Shown: positions 43,609 through 53,008, counted from the stretch's first letter. The stretch: 64,000 nucleotides of DNA from Rhizobium sp. 2MFCol3.1 (GCF_000377565.1 NZ_KB898375.1:16354-80353), one strand, 5' to 3'. Notes: generated from the sequence alone by a model not told the origin. Translations and numbers: made by a program.

Positions 43609-45429
43609 TCAGGCGGCGGCGTAGCGGCGCACCATGCCATGGTTTCCCGGCTGCAGGTTGAACTGGCCGAGCAGATGCATCAGCTTGGCGGCTTCCTGGG
43701 CGAGACCGTGACTTGCGGCCGTCTGCTCCTCGACCATGGCGGCGTTCTGCTGGGTGCCCTGGTCCATGGTGTTGACGGCGGTGTTGATCTCGGCAAGGCC
43801 GGTCGACTGTTCGCGGGTGGCGGTGACGATTGCGTCGACATGGCGGCTGATATCCTGCACCTGGCCGACAATCGTCTCCAGCGACTTGCCGGTTTCGCCG
43901 ACGAGGCTGACGCCGGAGCGAACCTGGGCGTTGGAGGCCGAGATCAGGCTCTCGATCTCCTTGGCGGCTGTGGCCGAACGCTGTGCGAGCTCGCGCACTT
44001 CCTGGGCGACGACGGCAAAACCCTTGCCGGCTTCGCCAGCGCGCGCGGCTTCGACGCCTGCGTTGAGCGCCAGGAGATTGGTCTGGAAGGCGATGTCGTC
44101 GATGACGCTGATGATGTTGGCGATCTTCTGTGAGGATTGCTCGATCTCGGTCATGGCGGAGACGGCCTTGCGGACGATGTTGCCGGATTCCTCGGCGCCA
44201 CCACGGGTGCGCGACACGAGGCTACCGGCCTCCTCGGCGCGGCGGGCGGTGTCCTTCACCGTGGTGGTGATCTCTTCGAGTGCAGCAGCCGTTTCCTCGA
44301 TCGAGGCGGCCTGCTGCTCGGTGCGCCGCGCAAGACCATCGGCGGCGTTGCGGATCTCGCCGGCGCCGGCGTCGATGGCGTGGGCGTTATGACCGACCTC
44401 TTCCAGCGCTTCGCTGAGCTTGGCGACCGAGGCGTTGAAATCGTTGCGCAGGCGATCGAGGTGATCGGCGAAAGGCTGCTCGATGCGATGGGCGAGATCG
44501 CCTTCAGACAATGCGCCGAGGGCACCCGCCAGCGCTTCGACGGCATGATTGATCTCGGCCGCCTCGCGCGCCTTGACGGCTTCGTTGCGGGCGCGCTCGT
44601 CGCGGGCATGCGCGCGGTTGTCCTCGGCGCTGCGTTCGAGATCGAGGCGGGCAAAGGCGTTGTCGCGGAAGACGGAGACGGCGGCGGCCATGTCGCCGAT
44701 CTCGTCATGGCGGTTGGTATAGGGAACGGCGGCTTCGAGATCGCCATCGGCAAGGCCTGCCATGCGCGAGGCGATCGTCGTGATCGGCCGCGAGATGCGC
44801 TTCCAGGCGAGATAGGCGGCGGCGATGGCGGCAACGAGCGCGACAGCAAGACCGGCGACAATCGAGACCGTGCCGGCGTAATAGTTGCCGGCAGCCGAGA
44901 CGAGGCCTGCATCGGTCGACTGACGATCCTTGGCGATCATGCCGTCGATCAGCGTCTGGATGTTGTTAGCCGACATGGACAGCTCGCCGCGATAGAGCGA
45001 ATTGGCCTGGCTGCGCTTGTTGTCGAGCGCGAGCGCGATGATCTTGTCGGCTACCGCCGTGTCGTTAGCGAGCGCCTTCTGCAGCCGCGCGAAGTTCTGG
45101 CTCATGTAATCGCTCTTCGGCTGCTTGTCGAAAGCATCGATGGCGGCCGCGAGCCGCTGGCGGCGGGTCTTCAGCGTGGTCTCGGCGTTGCGGAAATCGG
45201 TCTTGCCGGAGGCCAGCAGATAGTCCGCATAGCTGCGGCGCACGTCGTTCAGCGTCGTGACGATGGCATGCAGGCGCTCGGTGTTCGGAATGTTTCGGGC
45301 GCCGATCTCACGCGTATTGGCTTCGAGACTGGTCAACGCGACGGCGGCGATAGCGCCCTGCACGAGGGAAATGGCGACGAGGGACAGAAAGAGCACCGGA
45401 AGCAGCGTCTTGATCTTCATTTTGAACAT
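43609..45429 (-). CDS. Methyl-accepting chemotaxis protein (transmembrane, 4-helix-bundle sensor)
   Basis: 606-aa chemoreceptor: N-terminal membrane segment (LLPVLFLSLVAISLVQGAIA), periplasmic helical bundle to about 190 (NTERLHAIVTTLNDVRRSYAD), second membrane segment, HAMP, and the cytoplasmic signalling domain with GFAVVAQEVRELAQRSATAAKEIE at the tip. It lacks the WxxF-type tail found on the receptor at 37540. ATG 45429 (MFKMKIKTLL) is the first position that gives the membrane anchor; ATG 45420 is also possible. It ends GMVRRYAAA. Confidence 0.93.
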   Translation of the reverse strand: MFKMKIKTLLPVLFLSLVAISLVQGAIAAVALTSLEANTREIGARNIPNTERLHAIVTTLNDVRRSYADYLLASGKTDFRNAETTLKTRRQRLAAAIDAFDKQPKSDYMSQNFARLQKALANDTAVADKIIALALDNKRSQANSLYRGELSMSANNIQTLIDGMIAKDRQSTDAGLVSAAGNYYAGTVSIVAGLAVALVAAIAAAYLAWKRISRPITTIASRMAGLADGDLEAAVPYTNRHDEIGDMAAAVSVFRDNAFARLDLERSAEDNRAHARDERARNEAVKAREAAEINHAVEALAGALGALSEGDLAHRIEQPFADHLDRLRNDFNASVAKLSEALEEVGHNAHAIDAGAGEIRNAADGLARRTEQQAASIEETAAALEEITTTVKDTARRAEEAGSLVSRTRGGAEESGNIVRKAVSAMTEIEQSSQKIANIISVIDDIAFQTNLLALNAGVEAARAGEAGKGFAVVAQEVRELAQRSATAAKEIESLISASNAQVRSGVSLVGETGKSLETIVGQVQDISRHVDAIVTATREQSTGLAEINTAVNTMDQGTQQNAAMVEEQTAASHGLAQEAAKLMHLLGQFNLQPGNHGMVRRYAAA

Positions 45430-45633
45430 AGCATTGTCTCGAATGCGGCCGACCGACATGCCACAGCGATCGGGGGGTCGATCCGCTGGCGTCTGCGCCT
45501 TTGATTGTGCCGGAAAAGGGGCCGGGCGCTCATGCCCGTGCTGCGTCATGCATTGCCGATCACTAAACAAGGCAATTGGTAAAATTTGATTAAAAGTAAT
45601 ACTTTTTGAACATTCCGGCCGCAACACCACGAT

Positions 45634-45665
45634 AAAAGAGCCGCTCACGCTGGGCGTGGCGGCTC
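45634..45665 (-). terminator. Intrinsic terminator of the PAS chemoreceptor gene
   Basis: GAGCCGC...GCGGCTC stem with an inner CACGC/GCGTG extension (45638-45665). Read on the minus strand it is followed by TTTTAT; on the plus strand the TCGTTTTG run is weaker. Confidence 0.7.
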
Positions 45666-45706
45666 TCGTTTTGCTCGAATATGATATCGGCCGGCGGCCG
45701 GAGATA

Positions 45707-47092
45707 TCAGGCGGCGGCGCGCATCTTCGCGGGCGCATCCCGGCGTTGGCGGAAGGTCGAGGCCAGGCCGTTCAGGGCAGCGGCCTGCTCCGACAGACCG
45801 TACACGGCAGCGGCCGTCTCCTCGACGATGGCAGCATTCTGCTGCGTGGCGCCGTCCATCTGGTTGATCGCCGCATTGATCTCCGTCAGCCCGGAGGATT
45901 GCTCGCGTGCGGAATCGGCGATCGTCGTCGCCAGCTGCGATATATGCGAGAGGTGGCCGATGATATCGCCCAGCGCCTTGCCGGAATCGCTCACCAGCGC
46001 GACGCCGCGCTCGACCTGCGTGCCAGAATTGACGATCAGCGTCTTGATCTCTTTCGCCGCCTTGGCGGAACGCTGCGCGAGTTCGCGCACTTCCTGGGCA
46101 ACGACGGCAAAACCGCGTCCAGCCTCGCCGGCGCGCGCCGCCTCGACGCCGGCGTTCAAGGCGAGAAGGTTGGTCTGGAAGGCGATCTCGTCGATGACGC
46201 CGATGATCTGGTTGATCGCCTTCGAGGACTGGGCGATCTCATCGATCGCGGCAACCGTCTGGTTGGAGATCTTCTCCGATTCCTCGGCGTCCTGCTTGGC
46301 CTTGGCCGAGAAGCTGGCGGCGGTTGCGGCACTTTCGGCGGTGCTCTTGACGGCTGCTGTCATCTGGTTGAGGGCAGCTGCGGTTTCCTCGACGCTGGCC
46401 GCCTGCTTTTCGGTGCGGCGCGCCGTATCGTCGGTGGCGCGGCTGAGTTCGGCGGTGGTGGCGCGGATCGTTTCGGCGTTCACGGCGAGCTTGCCGAGGA
46501 TGCCGGCCAGCTGATCGACGGTGCCGTTGAAGTCCTGGCGCAGCCCTTCATATTCATCCGGGAAGCGCTTATCGAGAAGACAGTCGAGATCGCCGGCGGC
46601 GAGCTTTCTGAGAGACGATGCAAGGGTGCGCACGACGTCGGCCTGCTCTGCAGCCTTGGCCTCGTCGCGCTTGCGGGCTTCGGCTTCCTGGCGGCGCATC
46701 TTCACCACGTCGCGAATGTCCTGCCAGAAGACGACCTGCGCGTTGCGGCCGGCGATGTTGGCCTGCAGGATCGTCGCCAGAACCGGCAGCGGCGTGCCAT
46801 CGAGGCGCTGGTGATCCCATTCGAAACGGGCCATGCCGTTCTTCTTGATCTCGGCAAAAATGGCGACGGCGGCTTCGCTGGTCGGGCGGCCATCTGATTG
46901 CACTGATGGTGAAAGCTTGGCCGGGTGGATGCCGATGATCTTGTCTCGCGGCAAGTCGAGCATCACTTCCATCGCATGGTTGCAATCGACGATGTGCTCA
47001 TCTTCCAGTACGTAATACGCATCCGGCGAGCGCATGAAAATAAAATCGGAGATTTCCTGCCTGAACGACAATGCACTTTTAAATAGTTTCAC
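45707..47092 (-). CDS. Methyl-accepting chemotaxis protein with PAS sensor, no membrane segment
   Basis: 461-aa soluble receptor: a PAS domain at about 15-130 (DAYYVLEDEHIVDCNHAMEVM, FWQDIRDVVKMRR), a HAMP-like linker (RKLAAGDLDCLLDKRFPDEYEGLR), then the methyl-accepting signalling domain with VRELAQRSAKAAKEIKTL. With no transmembrane helix, it should sense an internal signal such as redox or energy state. GTG start 47092 has GAGG eight bases upstream. It lies 278 bp upstream of the receptor at 43609, same strand, but a terminator separates them. Confidence 0.92.
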   Translation of the reverse strand: MKLFKSALSFRQEISDFIFMRSPDAYYVLEDEHIVDCNHAMEVMLDLPRDKIIGIHPAKLSPSVQSDGRPTSEAAVAIFAEIKKNGMARFEWDHQRLDGTPLPVLATILQANIAGRNAQVVFWQDIRDVVKMRRQEAEARKRDEAKAAEQADVVRTLASSLRKLAAGDLDCLLDKRFPDEYEGLRQDFNGTVDQLAGILGKLAVNAETIRATTAELSRATDDTARRTEKQAASVEETAAALNQMTAAVKSTAESAATAASFSAKAKQDAEESEKISNQTVAAIDEIAQSSKAINQIIGVIDEIAFQTNLLALNAGVEAARAGEAGRGFAVVAQEVRELAQRSAKAAKEIKTLIVNSGTQVERGVALVSDSGKALGDIIGHLSHISQLATTIADSAREQSSGLTEINAAINQMDGATQQNAAIVEETAAAVYGLSEQAAALNGLASTFRQRRDAPAKMRAAA

Positions 47093-47217
47093 AGCATAAC
47101 CCTCGTTTTGACGCGAGAATTGATGCGGTACGTTAAATTGTAGTAAATTTTTACTTTCGCAAATTCACCCGCCAAAAAGCATAAATTCATACTATTGGAT
47201 ATGGCGTTCCCACAGCC

Positions 47218-47970
47218 TTAACGGCGCATGAAAGCTTCGAATGCGGCGCGAGCCTCAGCACTTTGCAGCCGGGCGGCGAAGTGGCGGGCTTCCTCGTCGA
47301 TGCGGGCAATGGTCTCTTCGCGGTCGCCGCGGATGAGATCGCGCGAGAGGCGCAACGCTTCGGGCGGCTTGGCGGCGAGCTTTGCGGCGAGGCTGAGCGT
47401 TTCCGCCTCGACCTGGTTCGGCTCCGCAAGCTTGAAGACCAGGCCGGCATCCCTCGCCTCCCCGCCGGAGAAGGGTTCGCCGGCGGCGAGCATGGCGAAG
47501 GCGCGCTGGGCGCCCATGATGCGCGGCGCGAGCAGGCTGGAGGCGGCTTCCGGTACCAGAGCGAGATCGACGAAGGGGGTGCGGAACTGGCTGCGGGCGG
47601 AAGCGATCGTCAGGTCGCAATGCAGATGCATGGTGGTGCCGATGCCGATCGCCAGGCCATCGACGCCCGAGACGATGGGCTTTGCCGAGCGCACCAGCGC
47701 GTAGAGGAAATCGATGACCTCACGCGGCATGCCGCCGCCCATGGCAACCGCCAGGAAGTCGCCGAGATCGTTGCCAGCGGAAAAGCAGCCCTCGGTGCCG
47801 AGGAAGGCTGTGGCGCGGACATCAGGGTTGCTGTCTGCCGCGGTCAGCGCCTCGGTCATCGCGTGGTACATGGCGCGGGTGATGGCGTTCTTCTTGTCGG
47901 GGCGGTTGAAGCGGATGATCTGGACGCCGGGATGAGCAGCCGGGCGCTCGACGAGAATGTGGTCGGTCAT
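47218..47970 (-). CDS. Enoyl-CoA hydratase/isomerase family protein
   Basis: 250-aa crotonase-fold protein. Oxyanion-hole and acyl-CoA motifs: RPDKKNAITRAM, FSAGNDLGDF and VDGLAIGIGTTMHLHCDL, with PEAASSLLAPRIMGAQRAF downstream. One of the two glutamates used by hydratases is not evident at the expected place, so isomerase activity is possible. ATG 47970 has GAGGGA upstream and follows the acyl-CoA dehydrogenase stop by ten bases: the two genes form a beta-oxidation-like operon. Confidence 0.9.
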   Translation of the reverse strand: MTDHILVERPAAHPGVQIIRFNRPDKKNAITRAMYHAMTEALTAADSNPDVRATAFLGTEGCFSAGNDLGDFLAVAMGGGMPREVIDFLYALVRSAKPIVSGVDGLAIGIGTTMHLHCDLTIASARSQFRTPFVDLALVPEAASSLLAPRIMGAQRAFAMLAAGEPFSGGEARDAGLVFKLAEPNQVEAETLSLAAKLAAKPPEALRLSRDLIRGDREETIARIDEEARHFAARLQSAEARAAFEAFMRR

Positions 47971-47980
47971 ATCAGGTCCC

Positions 47981-49771
47981 TCAGGCGAAAATGGATCTGG
48001 CGGCGGCAAGGCTGGCGGCGCCGTTGACGACGCTGTCCTTCAGCGCCGTGGTCTCGGCGAGAAGGTTTTCGGCGGCGAAGCGGCAGAGCGCGATGCGATC
48101 GGCGGCCTTGCCATCATCAGCATCGGCGAGCGCGCCCTTGGCGAGGTAGCAGCCGGTGAGCGTCAGGCCGAACAGGCGCTGATAGGGCGTGGCGCCGGAA
48201 AGCGCGTCGGCCACGTCGCCGGCTGACAGTTGCGCCAGGAGCCAGTCGGTCGCTTCCTCGAGATCGGTGATGGCGGCGTTCAGGCGGTTTGCGGTGGCGC
48301 CGAAGTTTTTGGCGTTGGAGGCTCCGACGCGGTCGGCGATCTCTTGCAGTTCGGCGATCAGGCTTTTCACTTCGCCCCCATCGGACAGCGGCAGCTTGCG
48401 GGTGACGAGGTCGATCGCCTGGATGCCGTTGGTGCCTTCGTAGATCGGGGCGATGCGGGCGTCCCTGAGATAACGCGCGGCGCCCGTCTCCTCGATGAAG
48501 CCCATGCCGCCATGCACCTGGATGCCGAGCGAGGCGACGTCGACGCCGATATCGGTGGCGAAGGACTTGGCGACCGGGGTCAGCAGGGCGGCACGCTCCT
48601 GCCAGTGTCTTTTGTCATCGCCGGCGCGGTGCGCCATGTCGGTGGCGTGGGCGCAGCTATAGGCGATGGCGCGGGCGCCCTGGGTCAGCGCCTTCATCGT
48701 CAGCAGCATTCTGATGACATCCGGGTGTTCGATGATTGGGCTCATGGCCCCTGTTTGGCCCGTACCGGTCCAGCCGGGCGCCTTGCCTTGGGTGCGCTCG
48801 CGGGCATAGGCGACGGCCTTCTGCGTGGCGGCTTCGGCAATCGCCACGCCCTGCATGCCGACCGCGAGGCGGGCGTTGTTCATCATCGTGAACATGCAGG
48901 CGAGGCCCTTGTTCTCCTCGCCGACCAGCCAGCCGATGGCGCCCTTCTCCCCACCGAAACGGCCGTCGCCATAGATCATCGTGCAGGTGGGCGAGCCGTG
49001 GATGCCGAGCTTGTGCTCCAGCGCGTGGCAAAAGAGATCGTTGCGAGCGCCGAGCGAGCCATCGTCGTTGACGAGAAATTTCGGCACGAGGAAAAGCGAG
49101 ATGCCGCGCGTACCCGAGGGCGCATCCGGCAGGCGGGCGAGAACAAGGTGGATGATGTTGTCGGCGGCGTCGTGTTCGCCCCAGGTGATGAAGATCTTCT
49201 GGCCTGATATGCGGTAGCTGCCGTCGTCGCGGCGTTCGGCGCGGGCCTTGAGCACGCCGAGATCGGAACCGGCATGCGGTTCCGTCAGGTTCATCGTGCC
49301 GGTCCATTCGCCGGAGACGAGTTTCGGGAGGTAGGTCGCCTTCAGCGCGTCGCTGCCGTGGGCGGCGATGGCCTCGATGGCGCCCATGGTCAGCGTCGGG
49401 CAGAGCGCGAAGGCCATGGAGCCGGAGTTCCACATTTCGAGTGCCGCGACATTCAGCATATACGGCAGCGCCTGGCCGCCGAAGTCTTCGGATGCCGTCA
49501 GGCCGTTCCAGCCGCCTGATATCCAGTTGCGGTAGAGATCGCGCCAGCCATCCGGCGTTGTTACCTTGCCGTCCGATATGCGTGCGCCCTGGCGGTCGCC
49601 GATCTCGGCGAGCGGGGCGATCTCATCGGATGCGAAGCGGCCGGCTTCATGAAGGATCGCATCGACCAGATCTTCGCCGAGATCGCCAAGCAGGCCGTTG
49701 TCGATCGCCTGGGCGAGACCGGCCACATGCTTGAGGGTGAATGCGATCTCCTCGACGGGCGCCTTGTACAT
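47981..49771 (-). CDS. Acyl-CoA dehydrogenase (long form, DmdC/FadE-like)
   Basis: 596-aa flavin dehydrogenase that forms enoyl-CoA from acyl-CoA, passing electrons to ETF. N-terminal extension, then GGQALPYMLNVAALEMWNSG, MNLTEPHAGSDLG, TWGEHDAADNIIHLV (FAD), and the catalytic Glu in APIYEGTNGIQAIDL near residue 445; a C-terminal extra domain is present (about 480-596). Members of this length include 3-methylmercaptopropionyl-CoA dehydrogenase (DmdC) and general long-chain FadE-type enzymes; the substrate is not decided by sequence alone. First gene of the operon. Confidence 0.92.
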   Translation of the reverse strand: MYKAPVEEIAFTLKHVAGLAQAIDNGLLGDLGEDLVDAILHEAGRFASDEIAPLAEIGDRQGARISDGKVTTPDGWRDLYRNWISGGWNGLTASEDFGGQALPYMLNVAALEMWNSGSMAFALCPTLTMGAIEAIAAHGSDALKATYLPKLVSGEWTGTMNLTEPHAGSDLGVLKARAERRDDGSYRISGQKIFITWGEHDAADNIIHLVLARLPDAPSGTRGISLFLVPKFLVNDDGSLGARNDLFCHALEHKLGIHGSPTCTMIYGDGRFGGEKGAIGWLVGEENKGLACMFTMMNNARLAVGMQGVAIAEAATQKAVAYARERTQGKAPGWTGTGQTGAMSPIIEHPDVIRMLLTMKALTQGARAIAYSCAHATDMAHRAGDDKRHWQERAALLTPVAKSFATDIGVDVASLGIQVHGGMGFIEETGAARYLRDARIAPIYEGTNGIQAIDLVTRKLPLSDGGEVKSLIAELQEIADRVGASNAKNFGATANRLNAAITDLEEATDWLLAQLSAGDVADALSGATPYQRLFGLTLTGCYLAKGALADADDGKAADRIALCRFAAENLLAETTALKDSVVNGAASLAAARSIFA

Positions 49772-49847
49772 GCTGCTCTCCTCGTAAGCCTGATGGCGCG
49801 GGATAGCTCTCCCCTACCCGCTCCTCCGACGGCGAAGCTAATTGATT

Positions 49848-49863
49848 TTTACGTAAACGTCAA
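49848..49863. promoter_or_regulatory. LiuR-like operator upstream of the acyl-CoA dehydrogenase operon
   Basis: TTTACGT-AA-ACGTCAA, an inverted repeat with one mismatch, 77 bp upstream of the operon start. It resembles binding sites of MerR-type LiuR regulators, which control branched-chain amino acid and acyl-CoA catabolism in proteobacteria. The regulator gene is not in the window. Confidence 0.5.
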
Positions 49864-50057
49864 TTTCAAACTTGCGGGCATCATTGTCATGAAACTGTGG
49901 TGTCGTTGTCATAGGGAGGCATCGCTTGAAAGGGTCTTGCCATCGGGTGCGGCGCCATGCTCATGCTCTCCTATGAGCTGCCGATCCGGTGCTGCTGGTC
50001 GCCAAGACCCAGACGCCAGCGTGGAGCGCACCGCCAATGCAAGAGGACCGGCAAAGA

Positions 50058-51053
50058 ATGGATACACTGCCTGTGAGCATGCCGGGTTTCGTCTGGGGTT
50101 ATCGCTTCCCCGATGGCGGCGGCAAGCCAATACGGCTTTCCAACAACGCGCTGCCGGCGGACCTCACCGCCGATGGCGGTTTCTACTGGCTGCATCTCAA
50201 CCTCGCAGACGCCCGCGTGCCCGCGCTTATCGATGCGCTGTCCGGGCTGACCGACGACGCCAAGGCGGCGCTCACCACGCATGACACGCATTCGGCCATC
50301 ACGGTCGACGAGCAGATGCTCTACGGCACGCTGGTCGATTGCCAGCGCGAATTCGACCACGAGACCGCCGATCTCGGCTGGCTGCACTTCGCGATCTCCG
50401 ACCGCTTCATCATCACCACCCGGCTGCAGCCGCTGCGCAGCGTCGAGCGGGCGCGGCTGTTGATGGAGAAGAACCCGGCGAAGTTCACCCGGCCGGTGGA
50501 TCTGTTCGAGCTGCTGGTCACCGAATTCCAGCGCACGCTGATTTCGATCGTGATGGATCTGACGGAAGAGCTTAATATCATCGAGGACTTCGTCTACGAC
50601 ACCGCGCCGCGCGACGAGCGGCGGCGGCTGGCACCGGTGCGGCGCACCGTCGTGCGCATCCACCGGCACCTGAGGACCGTGCTCGGCCTGATGCGCCGGG
50701 CGGCTGCTTCCGATGACGACGAGATGCCCTTCGGCTTCGAGGATGTCGCCGGGCGGCTGACGGCGCGGCTGGAGACGGTCGACCACGACATCTACGCGCT
50801 GCAGGACCGGGCGCGGCTGCTGCACGAAGAAATTGATTCCAAGCTCTCGTCGGAGACCAACCGGCACCTCTACATCCTGTCGATCATGACCGCCTTCCTG
50901 CTGCCGCCGACGCTGGTCACCGGCTTCTTCGGCATGAACACGGCCAACCTGCCGTTCACGCAGGGGTCGACGGGGACGGAGTATGCGATCGGGATGATCA
51001 TCGCGTCGATCGCGCTCGCGTGGTGGCTGTTGAAGCGGGTGAATATTTTGTGA
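50058..51053 (+). CDS. CorA/ZntB family divalent cation transporter
   Basis: 331-aa protein: a large cytoplasmic N-terminal domain (residues 1-265) and two C-terminal membrane segments with the hallmark GMN in GFFGMNTANLPFTQG between them. The Gly-Met-Asn motif is required for Mg2+, Ni2+, Co2+ or Zn2+ passage through the pentameric channel; the ZntB-like group is a zinc carrier. ATG 50058 (MDTLPVSMPGFVW) is preferred; an in-frame upstream start at 49989 is unsupported. Single gene before a RIME-like element. Confidence 0.9.
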   Translation: MDTLPVSMPGFVWGYRFPDGGGKPIRLSNNALPADLTADGGFYWLHLNLADARVPALIDALSGLTDDAKAALTTHDTHSAITVDEQMLYGTLVDCQREFDHETADLGWLHFAISDRFIITTRLQPLRSVERARLLMEKNPAKFTRPVDLFELLVTEFQRTLISIVMDLTEELNIIEDFVYDTAPRDERRRLAPVRRTVVRIHRHLRTVLGLMRRAAASDDDEMPFGFEDVAGRLTARLETVDHDIYALQDRARLLHEEIDSKLSSETNRHLYILSIMTAFLLPPTLVTGFFGMNTANLPFTQGSTGTEYAIGMIIASIALAWWLLKRVNIL

Positions 51054-51089
51054 GGTGGGTGGGTACGTCGTCGGTGAAGGTGGAGCGCG

Positions 51090-51218
51090 GAGCCCCCTCA
51101 TCCGCCTGCCGGCACCTTCTCCCCGTTGGGGAGAAGAGACTCGGGGCGAGCCGCTTGCTCCATCTTCCCTTCTCCCCAACGGGGAGAAGGTGGCCCGAAG
51201 GGTCGGATGAGGGGGCTC
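51090..51218. repeat. RIME-like mosaic palindrome, 129 bp (family B)
   Basis: Outer arms start GAGCCCCCTCATCCG (51090) and end CGGATGAGGGGGCTC (51218). Each half also folds on its own around CTTCTCCCC and GGGGAGAAG. It lies between the 3' ends of two convergent genes. The sequence is nearly the same as the left part of the element at 63648. Confidence 0.82.
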
Positions 51219-51252
51219 CGGGCGCTGAGCTAGCGAATACCCCCTCTAACCC

Positions 51253-51768
51253 TCAATAAGGCGAAACGCACTGCTGGCGTGGGCCGTTATACGGCTGGAA
51301 GGTATTGTCGTAGGCGCGGTAAGAGCGGTAGCGCTGCTCGCACCAGGCGACATGCCTCGATCCGGCCGGGGCGACGTAGCGCGGTGCGGGTGCATAGCGC
51401 GGCTGGCTGGCGATTGCGCCGCCGATGATGGCGCCGGCGCCGAAGGCGGCGAGCGGGTACCAGTAGCCGTTATAGTGGCGATAGCCGGGGCGTGCATAGG
51501 TGTAGCCGCGATAGCCGCCGTACCAGCCGGGACGATAGGCCGGGCGGTAAGCGGGGCGATAACCGGAATAGTAGCCACCCGGCCGGCCGTAATAGCCCGG
51601 ACGCGGGCCGCAACGACCATAGCGGCAATATTGCACGTTTTGAACATCCGCCGATTTTTCCACCTGCGGCGCGGCAGGCATCTGCACGGCCTGCGACGGC
51701 GCAAAGCTTGTCACCAGCATCAATGAGGAAATGGCCGCGACGACGAGTTGCTTGAACGACCTGGGCAT
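51253..51768 (-). CDS. BA14K family protein
   Basis: 171-aa exported protein. Signal peptide to about residue 29 (LVTSFAPSQA), a middle region rich in Tyr, Gly, Arg and Pro (PGYYGRPGGYYSGYRP-type repeats, about 50-90), a short hydrophobic Gly zipper (FGAGAIIGGAIASQP), and the C-terminal BA14K domain (HVAWCEQRYRSYRAYDNTFQP). BA14K is a Brucella lectin-like immunogen family widespread in rhizobia. ATG 51768 has GGAG five bases upstream. Confidence 0.88.
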   Translation of the reverse strand: MPRSFKQLVVAAISSLMLVTSFAPSQAVQMPAAPQVEKSADVQNVQYCRYGRCGPRPGYYGRPGGYYSGYRPAYRPAYRPGWYGGYRGYTYARPGYRHYNGYWYPLAAFGAGAIIGGAIASQPRYAPAPRYVAPAGSRHVAWCEQRYRSYRAYDNTFQPYNGPRQQCVSPY

Positions 51769-51924
51769 GAACACTCCAATCTCACCATAAATGAACCCGA
51801 GATGTAACGCATTGATGGGGAAGATGTTCCTGAGCGCATCTTTTTTCGCGACCGCTCACGGTTTTTTGTTTATTCGTAAAATCTGATAAGCAATCCGTTA
51901 ACCAGTTTTCATCACTCTTGTTAC

Positions 51925-52992
51925 ATGAAGCAACGGCATGGAAGAGCCACTCTCCGTATTCTGCTTCTGGCGATCGCGGCCGGACTGTCTCATTACGCCA
52001 CGGCCGCCGACACCCTCCCCTGGAAAAAGACCGATAACGCGCTCGTCGTCGACGGCTACGAGCTGAACACGATCGACTGGGAGGCGCTGACATCAGACAA
52101 GCGGATCGCCGGCTTCATCTCCAAGGCGTCGGACGGATTGCCCGAGAGTTTTTCGTGCGATGGCGACCATGCCGGTGACACGGTGGGGCACTGCAAGACG
52201 ATGTGGCGCAAATACGCGGTCAGCCGCGAGCTATTCCAGACACGGCGGCTGGTGGCGCGGGCGGCCGGGCTTTTGTGGGGCGCCTATCACCTCGCCCGCC
52301 CGGGAAACCCGATCGACCAGGCCAACCACTTTCTCGACTACGCGACACCCAAGCCGGACGAGATGATGATCCTCGATCTTGAGGGTATCGACCCCACGAA
52401 ATTCATGTCGCTCGAGGATGCGCAGATCTTCGTCGGCCATATCAAGACGCGGACCGGGCGCTATCCGGTGCTCTATACCAACCACGACACGGCCCGCTAC
52501 ATCGCCGCCTATCGCAACGACTATCCGGTGCTGGCGCGGCTGCCGATCTGGTATGCGCGCTACAAGCCCGACGTCAAAGGCGTGTTCCCGATGGGCAATT
52601 GGGACAACTACCTACTCTGGCAGTTCTCGGCCGGCGCCAATTGCAGCAAGCGGCGCTGCCCCTATCGGGTGCCCGGCACGCTCACCGATATCGACGTCAA
52701 TGTCGCCGCCATGGACAAGGCCGACCTTGCGAAGATCTGGGCGCAGGGCAACCTTCTGCCTGCGCGCGAGCCGGATCCGCCGCTGATCCTCGCCAAGATC
52801 GAGATGGAACCGCGCCAACCGCTGCCACCACTAGTGGCCGCAACGCCGGGCCTGCCGCCGATCGCGCAATTGCCCGCCGCCACACAAGTGTCTGCAGCCG
52901 CGACGGGGGTGACGGTGGCCGCGCGGGATGGGCTCGTCACCTCATCGGTGCCGCCGCGCGAAATCAACGCGCTGAACTACCAGGATTTCTGA
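51925..52992 (+). CDS. Glycoside hydrolase family 25 (lysozyme-like) protein
   Basis: 355-aa protein with a signal peptide (residues 1-28, ending ATAA) and a GH25-type TIM-barrel: VVDGYELNTIDWEAL near residue 40, GFISKASDG, GAYHLARPGNP, and the catalytic acidic cluster MILDLEGID near residue 152; PVLYTNHDTARYI and WDNYLLWQFS are typical. GH25 enzymes cut the N-acetylmuramic-GlcNAc bond of peptidoglycan. A 65-residue Pro-rich tail (PLPPLVAATPGLPPIAQLPA) follows. No holin or phage genes nearby, so a cellular wall enzyme is likely. Confidence 0.85.
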   Translation: MKQRHGRATLRILLLAIAAGLSHYATAADTLPWKKTDNALVVDGYELNTIDWEALTSDKRIAGFISKASDGLPESFSCDGDHAGDTVGHCKTMWRKYAVSRELFQTRRLVARAAGLLWGAYHLARPGNPIDQANHFLDYATPKPDEMMILDLEGIDPTKFMSLEDAQIFVGHIKTRTGRYPVLYTNHDTARYIAAYRNDYPVLARLPIWYARYKPDVKGVFPMGNWDNYLLWQFSAGANCSKRRCPYRVPGTLTDIDVNVAAMDKADLAKIWAQGNLLPAREPDPPLILAKIEMEPRQPLPPLVAATPGLPPIAQLPAATQVSAAATGVTVAARDGLVTSSVPPREINALNYQDF

Positions 52993-53008
52993 ACGCCCAG
53001 AACGAAAA

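Noticed and set aside
51925..52992. GH25 enzyme as a prophage endolysin
   Set aside because: It has its own signal peptide and Pro-rich tail, and no holin, spanin or structural phage gene is nearby.
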